In this document: positions 1 through 11,091 of the stretch, in pieces
How positions within the stretch are numbered: position 1 is the first letter of the stretch
How the letters are laid out: every line of letters begins with the position of its first letter
Assembly: GCA_025200525.1 (NCBI GenBank)
Contig: CM045759.1
Span: 4,712,001 to 4,776,000 of the forward strand
DNA length: 64,000 nt
Reading direction: 5' to 3'
DNA from: Camellia lanceoleosa
Lineage: Eukaryota; Streptophyta; Magnoliopsida; Ericales; Theaceae
Notes under the pieces: generated by a model
Database searches by the model: none
The model's input: only the letters and a program-made list of their open reading frames with translations
What the model was told of the DNA's origin: nothing
Position numbers and translations under genes: made by a program

Positions 1-70
1 CTAATTTTCTTTTTTGGAAAACTATTTTCTTTTTTTTTTTTTTTTTTTTTACCTAAAATGGCAATATGAG

Positions 71-100
71 GGATTCGGGGCCCCCAGATTCGGGGGCCGA
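71..100. repeat. G/C-rich imperfect inverted repeat
   Basis: Arms GATTCGGGGCCCCC and GGGGGCCGAATC face each other around a six-base loop, with a two-base bulge in the left arm. It stands out because the flanks are poly-T and AT-rich. No function is assigned; it could be a remnant of a small inverted-repeat element. Confidence 0.5.
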
Positions 101-114
101 ATCACTTCCGTATA

Positions 115-166
115 TATATACATCCTTGGCACATTTGAGGTATATACATCCTTGGCACATTTGAGG
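115..166. repeat. 26 bp tandem duplication
   Basis: Two adjacent identical 26-base copies starting TATATACATCCTTGGCACAT, at 115-140 and 141-166. A recent local duplication. Confidence 0.9.
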
Positions 167-249
167 ACCCTCAGATTAGAATAATACCTTCTTTTTTTTT
201 TTTTTATTTGCTCCAGATAAAAATAAAGCCCACGTTTCTCGGCCCTCTC

Positions 250-420
250 TCTCTATATATCACCAAAATATCTTAGGGTTTACATAATCATACCCTTTTT
301 GAGGCCAAATAAATTGTCTTTATCCTTGTTTTGCAAAAATCACTATTTCAGCACTATCTCTCTCTCTCTCTCTGAACAGAGAGACCCAAGTTAGATTCCA
401 TCTTCTTCAAGGAGGCTCTG
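250..420 (+). promoter_or_regulatory. promoter-like stretch with TATA box, telo-box and CT-rich leader
   Basis: A TATATAT box at 254-260 is followed by TTAGGGTTT (273-281, the reverse complement of the plant telo-box AAACCCTAA) and by a CT dinucleotide run (about 356-373) such as is common in plant 5' leaders. The order is what a plus-strand plant promoter would show. No convincing coding sequence follows, so the call rests only on composition and motif order. Confidence 0.35.
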
Positions 421-515
421 TTTCTACAATACCAGAGACCACCACGTTTGCTCACTGTCCGCTGCTACAACTTCGCTGCTGACCCACTGTCTTCAACTGT
501 GATCTGGCCAACGCC

Positions 516-2023
516 GACCACGCCGCCCTTTCAACGCGGCGTCGGTCTGCCCAGCTACTCCGTCGCTTGTTCGCGTCGCAACTCGTGGCACTGTCAACAA
601 CGAGATTCAAACCACTGCTCACATGCATTATTGCAGGACCGGTTCGTTCTTGGCTAACCCACCGTGGCCGCTGGTTCTTTCTCGCATCTGACCTGTGCGC
701 ATGGGTCTTAACCCACGCTGCGTGCTTCGTGACCCATGGTCTCACCACAGGTTCTTCTGATCTCCTCATTTGCCTGTTCCGATGTCGTTTCTTGGTGATT
801 ACAACATGTGCCGATTTCAGCTCGGCATCGTATCACTCTCTTCAATCTCGAACTTCGGCGTTTCTTTTCCTTGGATTTGGCCGTGACCGACACCAGATTC
901 AGCTCACCATCGGCCCATCCTCTTTGTGTTGCTATTTCAGATTGCCGAAACCCCATTCTTAAATATATATATATATATATATGTTGTTCATGAACTTGAG
1001 CTTGCAAAAATATATTTGGGATTTGTCTTCTTGACTTCTGAATAGCTAGTGCCTTTATTGAATTTGATATTGTGCCTCTTTAACTGGCTTTGATTATATA
1101 CATCTTGAAACCCTTGCATGAGATTTGGGACTTTCATAAGTTTTGTGAACAAATTTCTAGAACCCATGAAACTTGACTCTCCATTTCTGATGGCTTTTAA
1201 GTTTATGCACTTGGACATGTAAACAATTTGGGTTTTGCTACCTCTGTTTGTTTAGAGTCAGAGTCTTGTATAAATTGGGTCTTTAATATTGAATATTGTA
1301 ATTTGAGAGAGAATGACCCACTTGAATCTCGTATGAGTTATTGATGTTGAGGAAGAACATATAATCCACTTGAGTGTTGTTGCTAGCTTTGCTTAAATGG
1401 GACGAATAAAATAAATGTTGTTGTTGTCGATAAAACCCAAGGAAATGAGGCTCTCATATTGTATATAAATCTTGTTGTTGAATGATTAATTGTTTCAAAC
1501 TCGAGAATATTAGATATCATGCTTGAACTCCTGATGTAGAATTCATCGTAGGACTTGTTGATATGATGAAATACCTTGCCGAATAATAAAAATGATATAT
1601 TGTTGTTTAGAGCTTGAATTACCCAGATCTTGTTCTGCTTGCACATAATTACATTGTCGTGGCCCAAGCTGCTGGTAGCCTCTTGCTGCTCCAGTTCCGA
1701 CTAAGCCGTCATCAGCCTCTCTTTGCTCCATCTCCAATCACTGTTGGCTTCAACGGCTCCAACGCAGACCACACACGTTGCCCTCTCAACGTGACGTGTG
1801 TGGTTGCCGACTCTTCTGTGGCACCACCGTTGCTTCCGGTTTCAACTTGTCCGATGCCGACCACGCACGTTCGCCCACTCAACGCAACGTGTGTGGTCTT
1901 GCCCAGCCTAGCTTAGTCTTGTTGATCAACGTCGATGCCAACTCCGCTACGTCTTCAACACTGCCTTCGGCCTCAACTGTAACTGGTTATTGACCACGCC
2001 GCCCACTCAACGCGGTGTCGGTC
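516..2023. repeat. four related hairpin repeats with compensating arms
   Basis: Copies lie at 516-547, 1767-1805, 1859-1898 and 1992-2023. Each begins GACCAC, has a loop close to CCCxCTCAAC and ends in a complementary GGTC or GGTT. The stems differ in sequence (ACGCCGC with GCGGCGT or GCGGTGT; CACACGTTG with CAACGTG...TGTG; CGCACGTT with AACGTGTG) but remain paired. Copy 2 has a five-base bulge in the right arm. Flanking words around copies 1, 3 and 4 are also loosely related, so a longer unit was probably duplicated. Between the copies (about 960-1640) the DNA is AT-rich with no recognised feature. Confidence 0.6.
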
Positions 2024-2169
2024 TAACTATATTCTTTCTCGCCCACCGCCAAGATCGCTATTGATTTACTCGGCTTATCTTGATCTTGGTTCCACCCATT
2101 TGTGGCCTATTTTCTGCTTCTCACATTGCCTCTAACTCAACCGTGCTCTTCCTCCGTTGGCGTAAATTT

Positions 2170-2406
2170 GTGAGTAAGCTCTTTTAGTTATTTTATTGAT
2201 AATGTAAGAACATCATACTTGACTTTTATGTAACCGATGAATAAATTCTCGATACCCGAACTTAGCAAACAATTTGTTTGAAATGATGTAGTGCCATAGC
2301 AGAGAGTAAAACCATATATTGTTGATGTAGCATCTATCTTGGTAACGCTTGAATCATAATCTGAACTTGATATTGCTCATCTCATTTGTTGGTTTTGCTA
2401 TTTCAG
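2170..2406 (+). other. intron-like segment
   Basis: A strong donor context (TTT|GTGAGTAAG) at 2170 and a pyrimidine-rich acceptor (TTTTGCTATTTCAG) ending at 2406 enclose AT-rich DNA. Together with the promoter-like stretch at 250-420 this suggests an old plus-strand transcription unit, possibly non-coding. No flanking reading frame supports a protein. Confidence 0.3.
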
Positions 2407-2593
2407 GCAAATAAATTTTTTGTGCGAAATCCACAACTTCGGTGCCCTCAGAACCCGCACTAATGAGAGCAAGGGTCGTTTTCTAAGTCCGAATGTATAA
2501 GATCGTCCTCTGAGTCCGAAAGTAGCACACACCCTACTTTGGCAAGAAAGATTCCTCTGGAAGATAACCGAGTCTACTAAGCTTGCACCAACA

Positions 2594-3345
2594 GAAGTAA
2601 AGATTGTCTCTCAGAAGTCCGAGCAGAAGCAAGGCTGTCCCTCAGAAGTTCGAGCAGAAACAAGGCTGTCCCTCAGAAGTTCGAGCGAAAACAAGGCTGT
2701 CCCTCAGAAGTCCGAGCAGAAACAAGGCTGTCCCTCGGAAGTCCGAGTGGATGCGCACTTCTACTTTGGCAGCTAATGGAAGTAAAGGCTATCCCTCGGG
2801 AGTTCGAGTAAGAGTCCACTCTACTTTGAAAAGAAAGATCCTCGGAGCTCGTATTGATGAAATCAATGGCTGTTCTTCAGACCCGCACTAATGAGAGCAA
2901 GAGTTGTCCCTCGGAAGGCTCTCCCTCAGAAGTCCGAGCAGAAACAAGGTTGTCTCTCGGAAGTCCGAGTGGATGAGCACTTCTACTTCGGCAGCTAATG
3001 GAAGCAAAGGCTATCCCTCGAAGCTCGCACTGACGGAAGTGAGATCTGTTCTTCGAAAGTCTGAGGCAGAGAACACACTCTACTTCAGCAAGAAAAATCC
3101 TTGAGGCTCGCACTGATGGAAGCGAGGTTTGTTCTTCGAAAGTATGAGTGGGAGCACACACTCTACTTCAACAAGAAAGACCCTTGAAGCTTGCATTGAT
3201 GGAAGTAAGGGCTATTCTTCGGAAGTCCGAGTGGGAGCACACACTCTACTTCAGCAAGAAAGACCCTCAAAGCTTGCATTGATGGAAGCCATGGCTGTTC
3301 TTCGGAGGTCCGAGTGGAAGTACACTTCTACTGTGTCAAGAAAAC
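2594..3345. repeat. composite tandem-repeat array (31 bp and about 83 bp units)
   Basis: The left part (about 2594-2750) holds four to five 31 bp units of the form AGGCTGTCCCTCAGAAGTCC plus GAGCAGAAACA. The right part (about 3020-3345) has longer units of about 83 bp built on TTCTTCGGAAGTCCGAGTGG and ACTCTACTTCAGCAAGAAAG. The middle mixes both. The array lies just beyond the gag stop of the minus-strand gypsy element at 3630-6688. The word TCCGAG also recurs in that element's LTR, so the array may be its 3' non-coding region. Open frames here are by-products of the repeats. Confidence 0.75.
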
Positions 3346-3629
3346 TCCTTTCAGGTTGGTAACTGAGTCTACTATTCCTCTTTCTTCTTCGAGGGGCGAC
3401 AAAAATTGAAAACTGTTTCAAGCAACATAACACAATGAAGATATACAATGTAGAGAAAATAACTTCTAATGGAGATACATATTATGGAGAAAATAAATTT
3501 CTTCATAACATAAGAAAGATAGAACTTCATGGACAATGCAATAAATGCAAACTGTAAATGCCATAGATAAACTTCTTCTGTGGAATGTTGACATTTGCTC
3601 CTAGAGTTGCGACGTCATTTGGAAAGCTT

Positions 3630-5534
3630 TCACCAGTTGCTCGGGTTGTGTCCATCATGCACCATCATAGCCATGTCTTCTAACATATCCTGGGGCTCCT
3701 CTTCTCTGAACTCTAGCTCATCTGCTTCGAATTTCTTTCTAAAGATCTTCTTAAGTGTCCGGCACTTTTCTGTAGGATGCCCTAGTGATCGGTGGAAAAC
3801 ACAATAATTAGGGCCCTCACGGTCTTTCTCCGGCAAAAGCTCTTCGATATGAGGCAACTTCAGTTCTCCATCTGCAACCAATTCTTTAACTAAGGCCTTC
3901 ACCTCCTTAACACTGCACGGAAAAGGAGTGTCATCTTCACAGTTTTTCCTCTTTTGACCTCTGAATTCCTCCCCCTGCGACTTTCGTGTAGAAGACGCGG
4001 AAGGCGCAGTGACAGAAGGTCCTCGGGATGACTTGAAGCTAGTTTTATAACTAGTCTCGAACCCGATTTCCTGAGATTGAGGTACATTGATGTTTCGAGA
4101 TGCTTCAATTAGTGCCGAGAAGGTGGGTAGCTTGTGATTAACAAGAAGCATCTTGTACCCGTTCAATGCCCCTTCAACACAGATTTGGACCAAGTAGCTT
4201 TCCTCCACAGCCTCATGACAGTCTACGGCTTTGTCTTGGAACCTCTTCACATATTTGAGAATGTCTTCACCTTCCTGCTGTTTTTCCTTACACAGGATAA
4301 GTGTGGTCACTTTCTTAGCCACCTGAAAGAATTTGGCGTGGAATTTGTTGACCATCTCTTTCCAACTTCGGACAGAATTTGGGGCCAAATTAACATACCA
4401 ACTATATGCTCGGTCGGTGAGGGACTTGGAGAATTCTCTCAGTCGGAGGACATGATTTGAACCATGAATCCCCAAAGTCTCAATGAATCGAACAACATGT
4501 TCTCAAGCATTTCCTTGCTTGCCATTGAATTTGATAAACTTCGGCACCGTGTACCTCTCCGGGTATGGATGACTCAACATCTCGATAGGGTATGGTGGCT
4601 TGACATCCGGATCAGGCAAAGAGGGTAAAGTTTTCTTGCTCCGTTCTAGCTCGAACATGGCTTGCACATCTGCAAGGGTGAGAAATTGTTGAGGGAGAGA
4701 ACTTGATGGTGGTATTCCCGGAACCTGACTTGTAGACCCGAAGATTGAGCTAGGGGTGACTTGGCCATTTGGGTGTTGAGAATTCACCATCGGTGAAGAC
4801 ACATGATGAAATTGGCCATCGGCACCTATGGACATGCCATTTGGTGATGGGACATTGAATTGAGGCCCGTAAAGTCCACCGCACGGGGCCGCTATATCGG
4901 GTTGTGCTTGCAAATTTGTTGTCAACGCCAAAGGAAACTCACTCGGTACATGAGTAGAATTTACAATCGGTGGAACAAAATTAGGCATGGATGGAGCACC
5001 ATTTTGTAGAGAAATTTCTGTAGGCCTTCCTTGAACTTCCATAGCCGTTGGAACACCATTTGTCACGTCGGAAACTCCTCTAACCACCGCTGGAACATGG
5101 CTTGATCCTCCAGGTGCGTGATTTTGCACTCCACGGGCCACAGGTTGGCCATGACTTATTCCTCCTAGCACTTGATTCTGCACACCATTTTGTACAACTT
5201 CTGAGAGAATTTGAGGTGGATCTTGATGGTTTTGACCATTTCCAACATTGCCATGAAGTTGTTGATGCTTGTTGGTACCGACTTGACTTCCATTTGTTGC
5301 CGGTGGTGCGAAATGCAAACCCATCACCAACATGGTGTGGGTGAGATTTTGAAGGTTGGTGAGAATCTCTTGTTGAGTGTGTTGGAGTCCTTGAATAGCT
5401 TCAAGGATAAAAGGTGAGTCTTGAACTTGAGTCCTCGCAACACCACCATTGGAAGAGCCTTGTTGATGAGTCTCATTATCTGCCATTTTTGTCGGTGTTG
5501 TGTGATTCCAGATCTCGTTGAGACCATTAACCAA
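3630..5534 (-). pseudogene. gag: retrotransposon gag with one in-frame stop
   Basis: Capsid-type gag of a Tat-lineage gypsy element. Residues about 1-343 (5534-4503) are a low-complexity, Gln/Asn/Pro/Gly-rich N-terminal part that ends in a conserved motif around KFIKFNGKQGNA. A TGA stop at 4503-4505 follows. The same frame continues from 4502 to 3630 with the retrotransposon gag core (AYSWYVNLAPNSVRSWKEM). Near 3763-3804 lies a zinc-knuckle-like CxxHx4Hx4C motif (CVFHRSLGHPTEKC), the variant usual in Tat gag. The two open stretches are exactly in phase with only nine codons between them, so a single point change, CGA to TGA at a CpG, explains the break. The start lies 6 bp inside the primer site. 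Confidence 0.85.
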
Positions 5535-5540
5535 TCCGCC

Positions 5541-5558
5541 TCCCCAGCGGAGTCGCCA
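5541..5558 (-). other. primer-binding site for tRNA-Arg
   Basis: TCCCCAGCGGAGTCGCCA on the plus strand is identical to the 3' end (T-arm, acceptor stem and CCA) that I recall for plant tRNA-Arg. On the minus strand it is therefore the complementary primer site. It sits 2 bp from the inner end of the LTR, which fixes the element's orientation. Confidence 0.85.
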
Positions 5559-5560
5559 AA

Positions 5561-6688
5561 TGTATGAAAGGGTTCAAGAAAGGAGTTGAAAAATTCGAAG
5601 ATCTTCGAAGATCCTTGAAGAACAACTTCGAATTCTCTAGAATATGATGAGAGGCTTAGATTCTTCAATAATCTCAACTTAGGAACATAAAAACAAAAGA
5701 GATGATGGAGATAAGAGATTGGGTGAAGAAGAAGGCAAAATGGCTAGAGAGAGAATAATGGCAAGGCTCTCCCATGGACCTCCCACTTTCACTCTTAAGG
5801 TTGATAATGGAGAGGGGAAATTAGTTCTTTCCCAAGAGTTGAAAAATCTCCAAAATCCATCCCTTGTAAAGCTATGGGTGGGTGCTATTTATAGGTATCT
5901 CATGATGTAGGATGGAGCCCATGTGCAAGGCACATGAGGAATATTCTCTCTAACCACCTTGTCTGAGGAGGTGACCTTTCCGAGGAGGAGGCCTCTCTGA
6001 GGATGTGACCTCTCCGAGGATGAGGAAAACCCCGAAGAGGAGATCAACCCCTCGGCGAACCCTTCTTCTTAGCCACACCTAACCAATGATCCCTAATCAT
6101 CCCAAAGGGTCAGGGGTAGTCCCAGAGGACGTCCTGCCGCATAAGGGTCAGGGGTAGTTCAAGAGAACGCCCTGCCGCAAATATTGCTGAGTCTCAGGGA
6201 CCCCCTAGATCGTGCCACCTCGACCCGGGTATAGGCTAGTTTAACCGAAGAGTGAATTTATCTCCACTCACCGTCCTCGGGATCAGGTCCTTTGTTCGAA
6301 CTCCATTACGCCCATGGTTCTGGTGTGTAGATCCCGGAAAGCTCCGAGCCCGCAAGTGTTCTGGGACTTATTAACAGAGCGACTTCTAGATTGCGTCTGA
6401 ATCCATTCCAAGCCAAGTGCTTCGGACCTCTAACCCTTTCGAGTCCGAGTGTCTCGGATCTCTAGGCTTGCTTAATACCCTTTCGAGTCCGGGCCCGAGT
6501 AAGTCTTTAAACTCGAGTAAGTCTCTAGGTTCGTGGATCCAAACCCTTTCGAGGCTTAGAGCCATTCAGCCCATTTGACGGCGATAAATCTGGGCTCATC
6601 AATCTTGGACTTGCGATAAATTCGGGCCCATTAATCTTGAGCTATTAGGCCTAAATAATTTAGTGGGCTCAAATTAGCCCCTCTTACA
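5561..6688 (-). repeat. 5' LTR of the gypsy element
   Basis: Reads TG (5561) to CA (6688). On the minus strand it starts TGTAAGAGGGGCTAATTTGA. It includes a minus-strand TATA box (CCTATAAATAG, about 5885-5897), a 38 bp tandem duplication (6106-6143 and 6144-6181) and several TCGAGTCCGAG-like words near 6420-6550. The outer flank TAGAG (6689-6693) would be the target duplication, but its partner is not in the window. Confidence 0.75.
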
Positions 6689-6759
6689 TAGAGCAATAAT
6701 GAGTAATCGGAATATAACTTTTTTGAGTTAGTCTGAAGAATTGCCTCAAACGCATGTTG

Positions 6760-7430
6760 TCATCATGTTTGGTTTTCCAGAGAATTTCTAGATATATGTA
6801 TATTGCTTGGATTGATGTTCATGGTAAGTAAAGAAATTTGTGGATTTGTTAGTAAAGATTGTATTGTTGGTTTATATATTACACAAAGTCAGAGAAATTC
6901 TTTGTAAATAGAGCCACATAAATTTGTGTAAGTTATTAGAGAAATTTCCTGGATAAATGTACAATCACCAAGACCTGTTCATAAAAATACAACTCTGCTA
7001 CAAATAGGGAGAATTTCTCTAATTTCAATCCAGAGAATTTCTTTGATCTGTCTGGTTTGGAGAGAATTTCACTGATTTTGGATCAAAGAAATTTGTGGGT
7101 TTGTTAGTAAAGATTGTATTATTGGCTTACATATTACACAAAGTCAGAGAAATTCTTTGTGAATAGAGCTAGAGAAATTTGTGAAGTCAGAGAATTTTTC
7201 TGGATAGGCGCACAAATTTTCTCTGGATTTCTTTGGTACTCAGAGAAATTTCAATTTTCTCTAGTTTGAACCCAGAGAATTTCTTTGAAGAGAATTTCTC
7301 TTGAACTAAAATTTCTCTGAATCGAAGTTGAGGGATCTTAGACATCATGAAAATATCCTTTATGCTATAAAATCTTAATATCAGGAACCTTAAAAAAAAT
7401 CTCCCTCATTATAAACGTTACAATTAAAAA
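6760..7430. repeat. degenerate dispersed repeat rich in AGAGAAATTT
   Basis: About 550 bp of repeated, often palindromic AGAGAAATTTCT-like words. It ends in a segment (7300-7420) reading ATCATGAAAATATCC and then TCTTAATATCAGGAACC. The same word structure and tail recur at 46530-46622 plus 52044-52310, where a copia element splits the copy. No coding potential. Family unknown. Confidence 0.6.
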
Positions 7431-8305
7431 AAAAATTATAATTAAATATTACATAAAGTATAATGAGAAATGCTTTAGATTATAATTAAAATAAGATTAT
7501 AATTGACATTATTGTGAATCGAAATTTATATCACAAGGTGTATAATCAAATTATAAATATGTCATAATCAATATCATAATATAATAAATCATAATTAAAA
7601 ATTAAAAATTCGTACCATGGACAATTGATTCCCACCATAAAATTTCCTTACGGAATTGGAGGCAGGGTCACTGTTGTGTCTTGTAAACCTATTGCTTGCT
7701 GTCCTGCTGTGTCTTAAAACGGTGCCTTGTTGAATTTTTTTCTCTTTTCTTTTCTTTTGCGTGTGTGCGTGTGCGTGTGCGTGCGTGAGGAAAAATCAAC
7801 TCTGCTCTGTTTTCCATTGCGTGTGTGCCATACGGATCTACACTCATCTTAAAGCGATATAGGAAAAGAATTCAATAAACTAATCAAAACAATTACATAA
7901 ATTGAACGCTCTGCGTGAACTATCGTACGTAGTGGCTTGATTAGTTTATTGATTAGAAAAAAAAAAAGAAAAAAAGATAAGATAGCTAATTTACGTAATT
8001 GTTTCTTAACTGCCTCTCTTTTTTCTTCACTGCCTCTCTCTTTTCAAATTTTTATTTTTTCCCTTCCAATCCACTTCTTCATCAAAGTCTTGACATCCTT
8101 TTCTACTTTTCTTCTTTTCTCCTTTTGCCACCAACTTTTTCTTTGCATCTTTTTTTTTTCTTTTCACTGATAATCAACACCAACTTTTGTCTTTTAATTA
8201 TCCTTTCTTATCATCACACCCACATGGGCTTGACAAATTATTTTACGACAAATTACGTAGACCAAAAAAAAAAAAAAAAAGGACCATCGGCTCCCAAAAA
8301 AAAAA
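7431..8305. other. AT-rich DNA with a GT/GC microsatellite and paired inverted words
   Basis: No gene is seen. A (GTGTGC)n-type run lies near 7758-7790. Two inverted word pairs are interleaved: CAATAAACTAATCAA (7873-7887) with its exact complement at 7937-7951, and CAATTACATAAATT (7890-7903) with a 13/14 complement at 7988-8001. Pyrimidine runs and two poly-A runs (about 8262-8280 and 8296-8309) fill the rest. Confidence 0.6.
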
Positions 8306-9556
8306 AAAATTACCTACACCAAGTTTAGTTAAATTACAAATTTTATCCTGAGGTTTTAAAAAATTACATACCGTTCTACCCCGATTAACACCATCGATGG
8401 AGATATAAATTGACAAAAATACCCTTTGACAAATAATTATCATTTTAAAATAAGCTGTGAAATGTAAAATTAAAATGAAAAAAACATTATCACATTACAA
8501 AAAATTAAGGTTTTAGAAAGCAAAATTTAGGGACAAAATTATTTTTAAGGGACTAAATATTTTTATTGAGAAAAGTGTGATTATCTTTTTAACAACGAAA
8601 ATTAGATATTAATAATTAATTATTATCTTTTTGGGATCAAATTTTTGTCTCAAAAAATAAATCATTTTGAGATCAAATTATTTTGTCCATAAAAGTCTAT
8701 TTATTAGTGACATTTTCAAAATTTTATCGTTAAAAGCATTATTTTTGACTTTTCAGAGCAAACTTTTAGCGACTATTCTCAGGACGATAGAAATTGACCC
8801 TTAAATGTCTTTTGCAACAAAATTTTCACTTCTAGAGATCAAAAAAGTTAGTCTATAAAACTCTTATACGTTATAGTGTCATATGGTAAAAATATCATAA
8901 AATTAACAAACAATTAAATAAGTCATCAACACTAGAAATGGCTTATCAAAATATTCTTAGGATATGTTTGGTTTGATTTTTAAAAATTTATTTAAAAAAT
9001 TAAAAATTAATTTGGTTAAAAAATAAAAAATAAAAAATAATTATTATTTTTATATAATTTTATCTTCTGAGTGATAGAGATAATTGTTACAAATTAAATA
9101 TATTTTTTTATTAAATTAGTTTTTATTTTTTTTTAAAAAAAAATTCAGAATTTTTTTTTCTAAAAACTTAATTTTTTTTTTCTACAAACAAAACGTGGTT
9201 CCAAAAACTAATTGTTACAAATTAAATATATATATTTTTTTTTTCTACAAACAAAACATGGTTCCAAAAACTTAATTTTTTTTCTCCATCGAACATAATT
9301 TTTTTGTAAATTTTGGTGATTTATCAAAGGGATGTTAGGTTAAATTAGATTGTTTGGTGCTTTGGAAAGGTATCAATAACAATATCATCCATCAGTTTAT
9401 ATTTTGGTAATGTCTACTAATCATTCTTAACGTTTAGTTAATGGCAGGGGTTAAATTGTTATAGGAACACAAATCTTGAAGAGTGAAATGTAATTTCTAA
9501 AATCTCAAGAAAGAATTTATAATTTAACTAAACCTCAAGAGTTGCAAGTAATTTGC
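8306..9556. mobile_element. non-autonomous element with long degenerate TIRs
   Basis: The left end (AATTACCTACACCAAGTTTA and onward to about 8370) and the right end (about 9475-9556) are inverted copies for some 70 bp. The shared core is GTTTAGTTAAATTA. The interior is AT-rich and non-coding, with an internal duplication of TTCTACAAACAAAACGTGG (about 9179 and 9243). Poly-A at the left edge hides the exact boundary and I could not fix a target duplication. The TIR type is common among plant MITEs and Mutator-like derivatives. Confidence 0.5.
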
Positions 9557-9820
9557 CTATTATTTTACCTTTTCTTCTTCTTATTTACGTGTTTATCATT
9601 TTCCTTTACCATTTTTTTCCCAAAACCTATCTTTTCTACCAAATTTTTTTTTTCTTCCTTCATAGCCCACATCACTTAAAAAAAAATAAAAAATAAAAAA
9701 TTATACCCAATATTATTCTAATTAATTCTTTTTTAAAAAAAAAAAAAAACATGATCTCTCCATTTCGCTACTCTGTCTTTTTTTTTCTATTTCAATCTCA
9801 AATAGCTTTCTATCCTCAAC

Positions 9821-10356
9821 CAATGACGAAGCTAGAATTTTGGCTTAGATGAGACACCATTGAGTTGAAATCTTAACAACAATCACAACCAAACTTAATC
9901 TAATTTTTATTTGATGGTAGAAATAAAAACACTATAATGTAAATGTTATATCTAAATATAAGCTCGAGTTAACCGATCTTAATCATTTTTTATTTTTTTT
10001 GTTTTTTTTTTTTATAATAATTTTGAATCATTGAATTACATAACAATATATTATTAGTTGTTCATTGCGTAAGTATCTCTAAACAAAGGAACTAATTATG
10101 AGTATTTATATAAGAGGTGATAACAAAAAACTCAGTGACATATAATATTTCTCTAATATAAAAAATTGGTAACATATAATAATATATTACATAAATTTTT
10201 TTGAAGAGAAAATGTAAAGAAAATAGTGATTTAAAAATTTAATATCATATTTGAATGGATTAAATTGAAACTTTTTTTTAACTAGAGGCAAAAGTGCAAT
10301 TTTTTAAAAGTTGAAGGTGGCATGTGCCCTCTAGTCCTTACTTGCCTTCGTCATTG
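9821..10356. mobile_element. hAT-type non-autonomous element with 8 bp TSD
   Basis: The termini are CAATGACGAAGC at the left and its near-complement (CCTTCGTCATTG) at the right. An identical 8 bp target duplication TCCTCAAC flanks it at 9813-9820 and 10357-10364. An 8 bp duplication and a CA(A/G)TG start fit the hAT superfamily. The 536 bp interior is AT-rich without a transposase frame. Confidence 0.8.
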
Positions 10357-10429
10357 TCCTCAACCATATTTGAGTTTGAAGGAGGGGTATTACACCTATA
10401 TTATGGTGAGCATGATTGCACACCATACG

Positions 10430-10795
10430 AACCACCCAATCCACCCTCCTTGACGCACCACCCAAGCCGCTCTCCTTAGCAGACCACCTCAAGTTGCCCA
10501 TTGGCATACCACTTAAGACTCCCTCCTTGGCGCACCACCTAAGTCGCCTTTCTTGGCGTACTACCTAAGTGGTCTCTTTGGCGCACTCTCTAAGCTGCCT
10601 ACTTGGTGCACCCCGTAAGCTGCCTCCCATGGCGTATTCTCTAAATGGCCTCCCTTGGTGCACTAACTAAGCTACCCCCTTAGCACACTCTCTAAGCCGC
10701 CTCCTTTGGCACACTCTCTAAGCCGTTCCCTTGGCACACTCTCTAAGTTGCCCTCTTGGTACACTCCTTAAGCCGCCCCTTTGGCGCACTTCTTC
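10430..10795. repeat. minisatellite, about 25-26 bp unit
   Basis: Roughly 14 degenerate units of the pattern TTGGCGCACTCTCTAAGCCG plus CCTCC. The positions GGC(G/A)CAC and TAAGC are best kept; unit length varies by a base or two. Flanked by unrelated AT-rich DNA. Not a CRISPR array: units abut with no unique spacers. Confidence 0.85.
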
Positions 10796-11091
10796 ATCTA
10801 TTGCCATCATCATTTAGCATCATGTCATAAGTTATGTGTGTGTCACGTTTGCTGGTTCAACAGTCAGTTCTTCTACATCGGTTCTACACGAGCTTAAACT
10901 GTCTCGACCTTAAACTAGTCTGGCACGTCCCTATGCTCTCATCTAAACTTTGCAATCTATTTGTCTCGGATCTATTCATGTTTTATTTTTAGTTTTTTTT
11001 CATTTTTTATAATTCCTCTCTCTAAACTCAAATTGATATTCCTACATGAGTTTGAGGGGGATAGGCGGGTGTCAGTAGATTTTGTGTGAAC

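Larger units (their letters stand above)
3600..6688 (-). mobile_element. 5' part of a Tat-lineage Ty3-gypsy retrotransposon
   Basis: Reading on the minus strand from 6688: a 1.1 kb LTR, a primer-binding site matching plant tRNA-Arg, a short leader and a gag gene. No protease, reverse transcriptase or integrase follows gag; instead there is the tandem-repeat array to the left. The matching 3' LTR is not in the window. tRNA-Arg priming and the gag type point to the Tat/Ogre branch. The gag-only layout resembles the non-autonomous TR-GAG elements described in plants, but an autonomous element that lost pol would look the same. Confidence 0.75.

Noticed and set aside
448..1007. Overlapping open frames on both strands (for example 567-962 plus, 452-769 minus)
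   Set aside because: No recognisable domain, mutually overlapping, and within hairpin-rich repeat DNA; treated as chance.
10430..10795. Possible CRISPR-like array
   Set aside because: Units abut with no unique spacers, they drift, and the window is plant nuclear DNA; it is a minisatellite.
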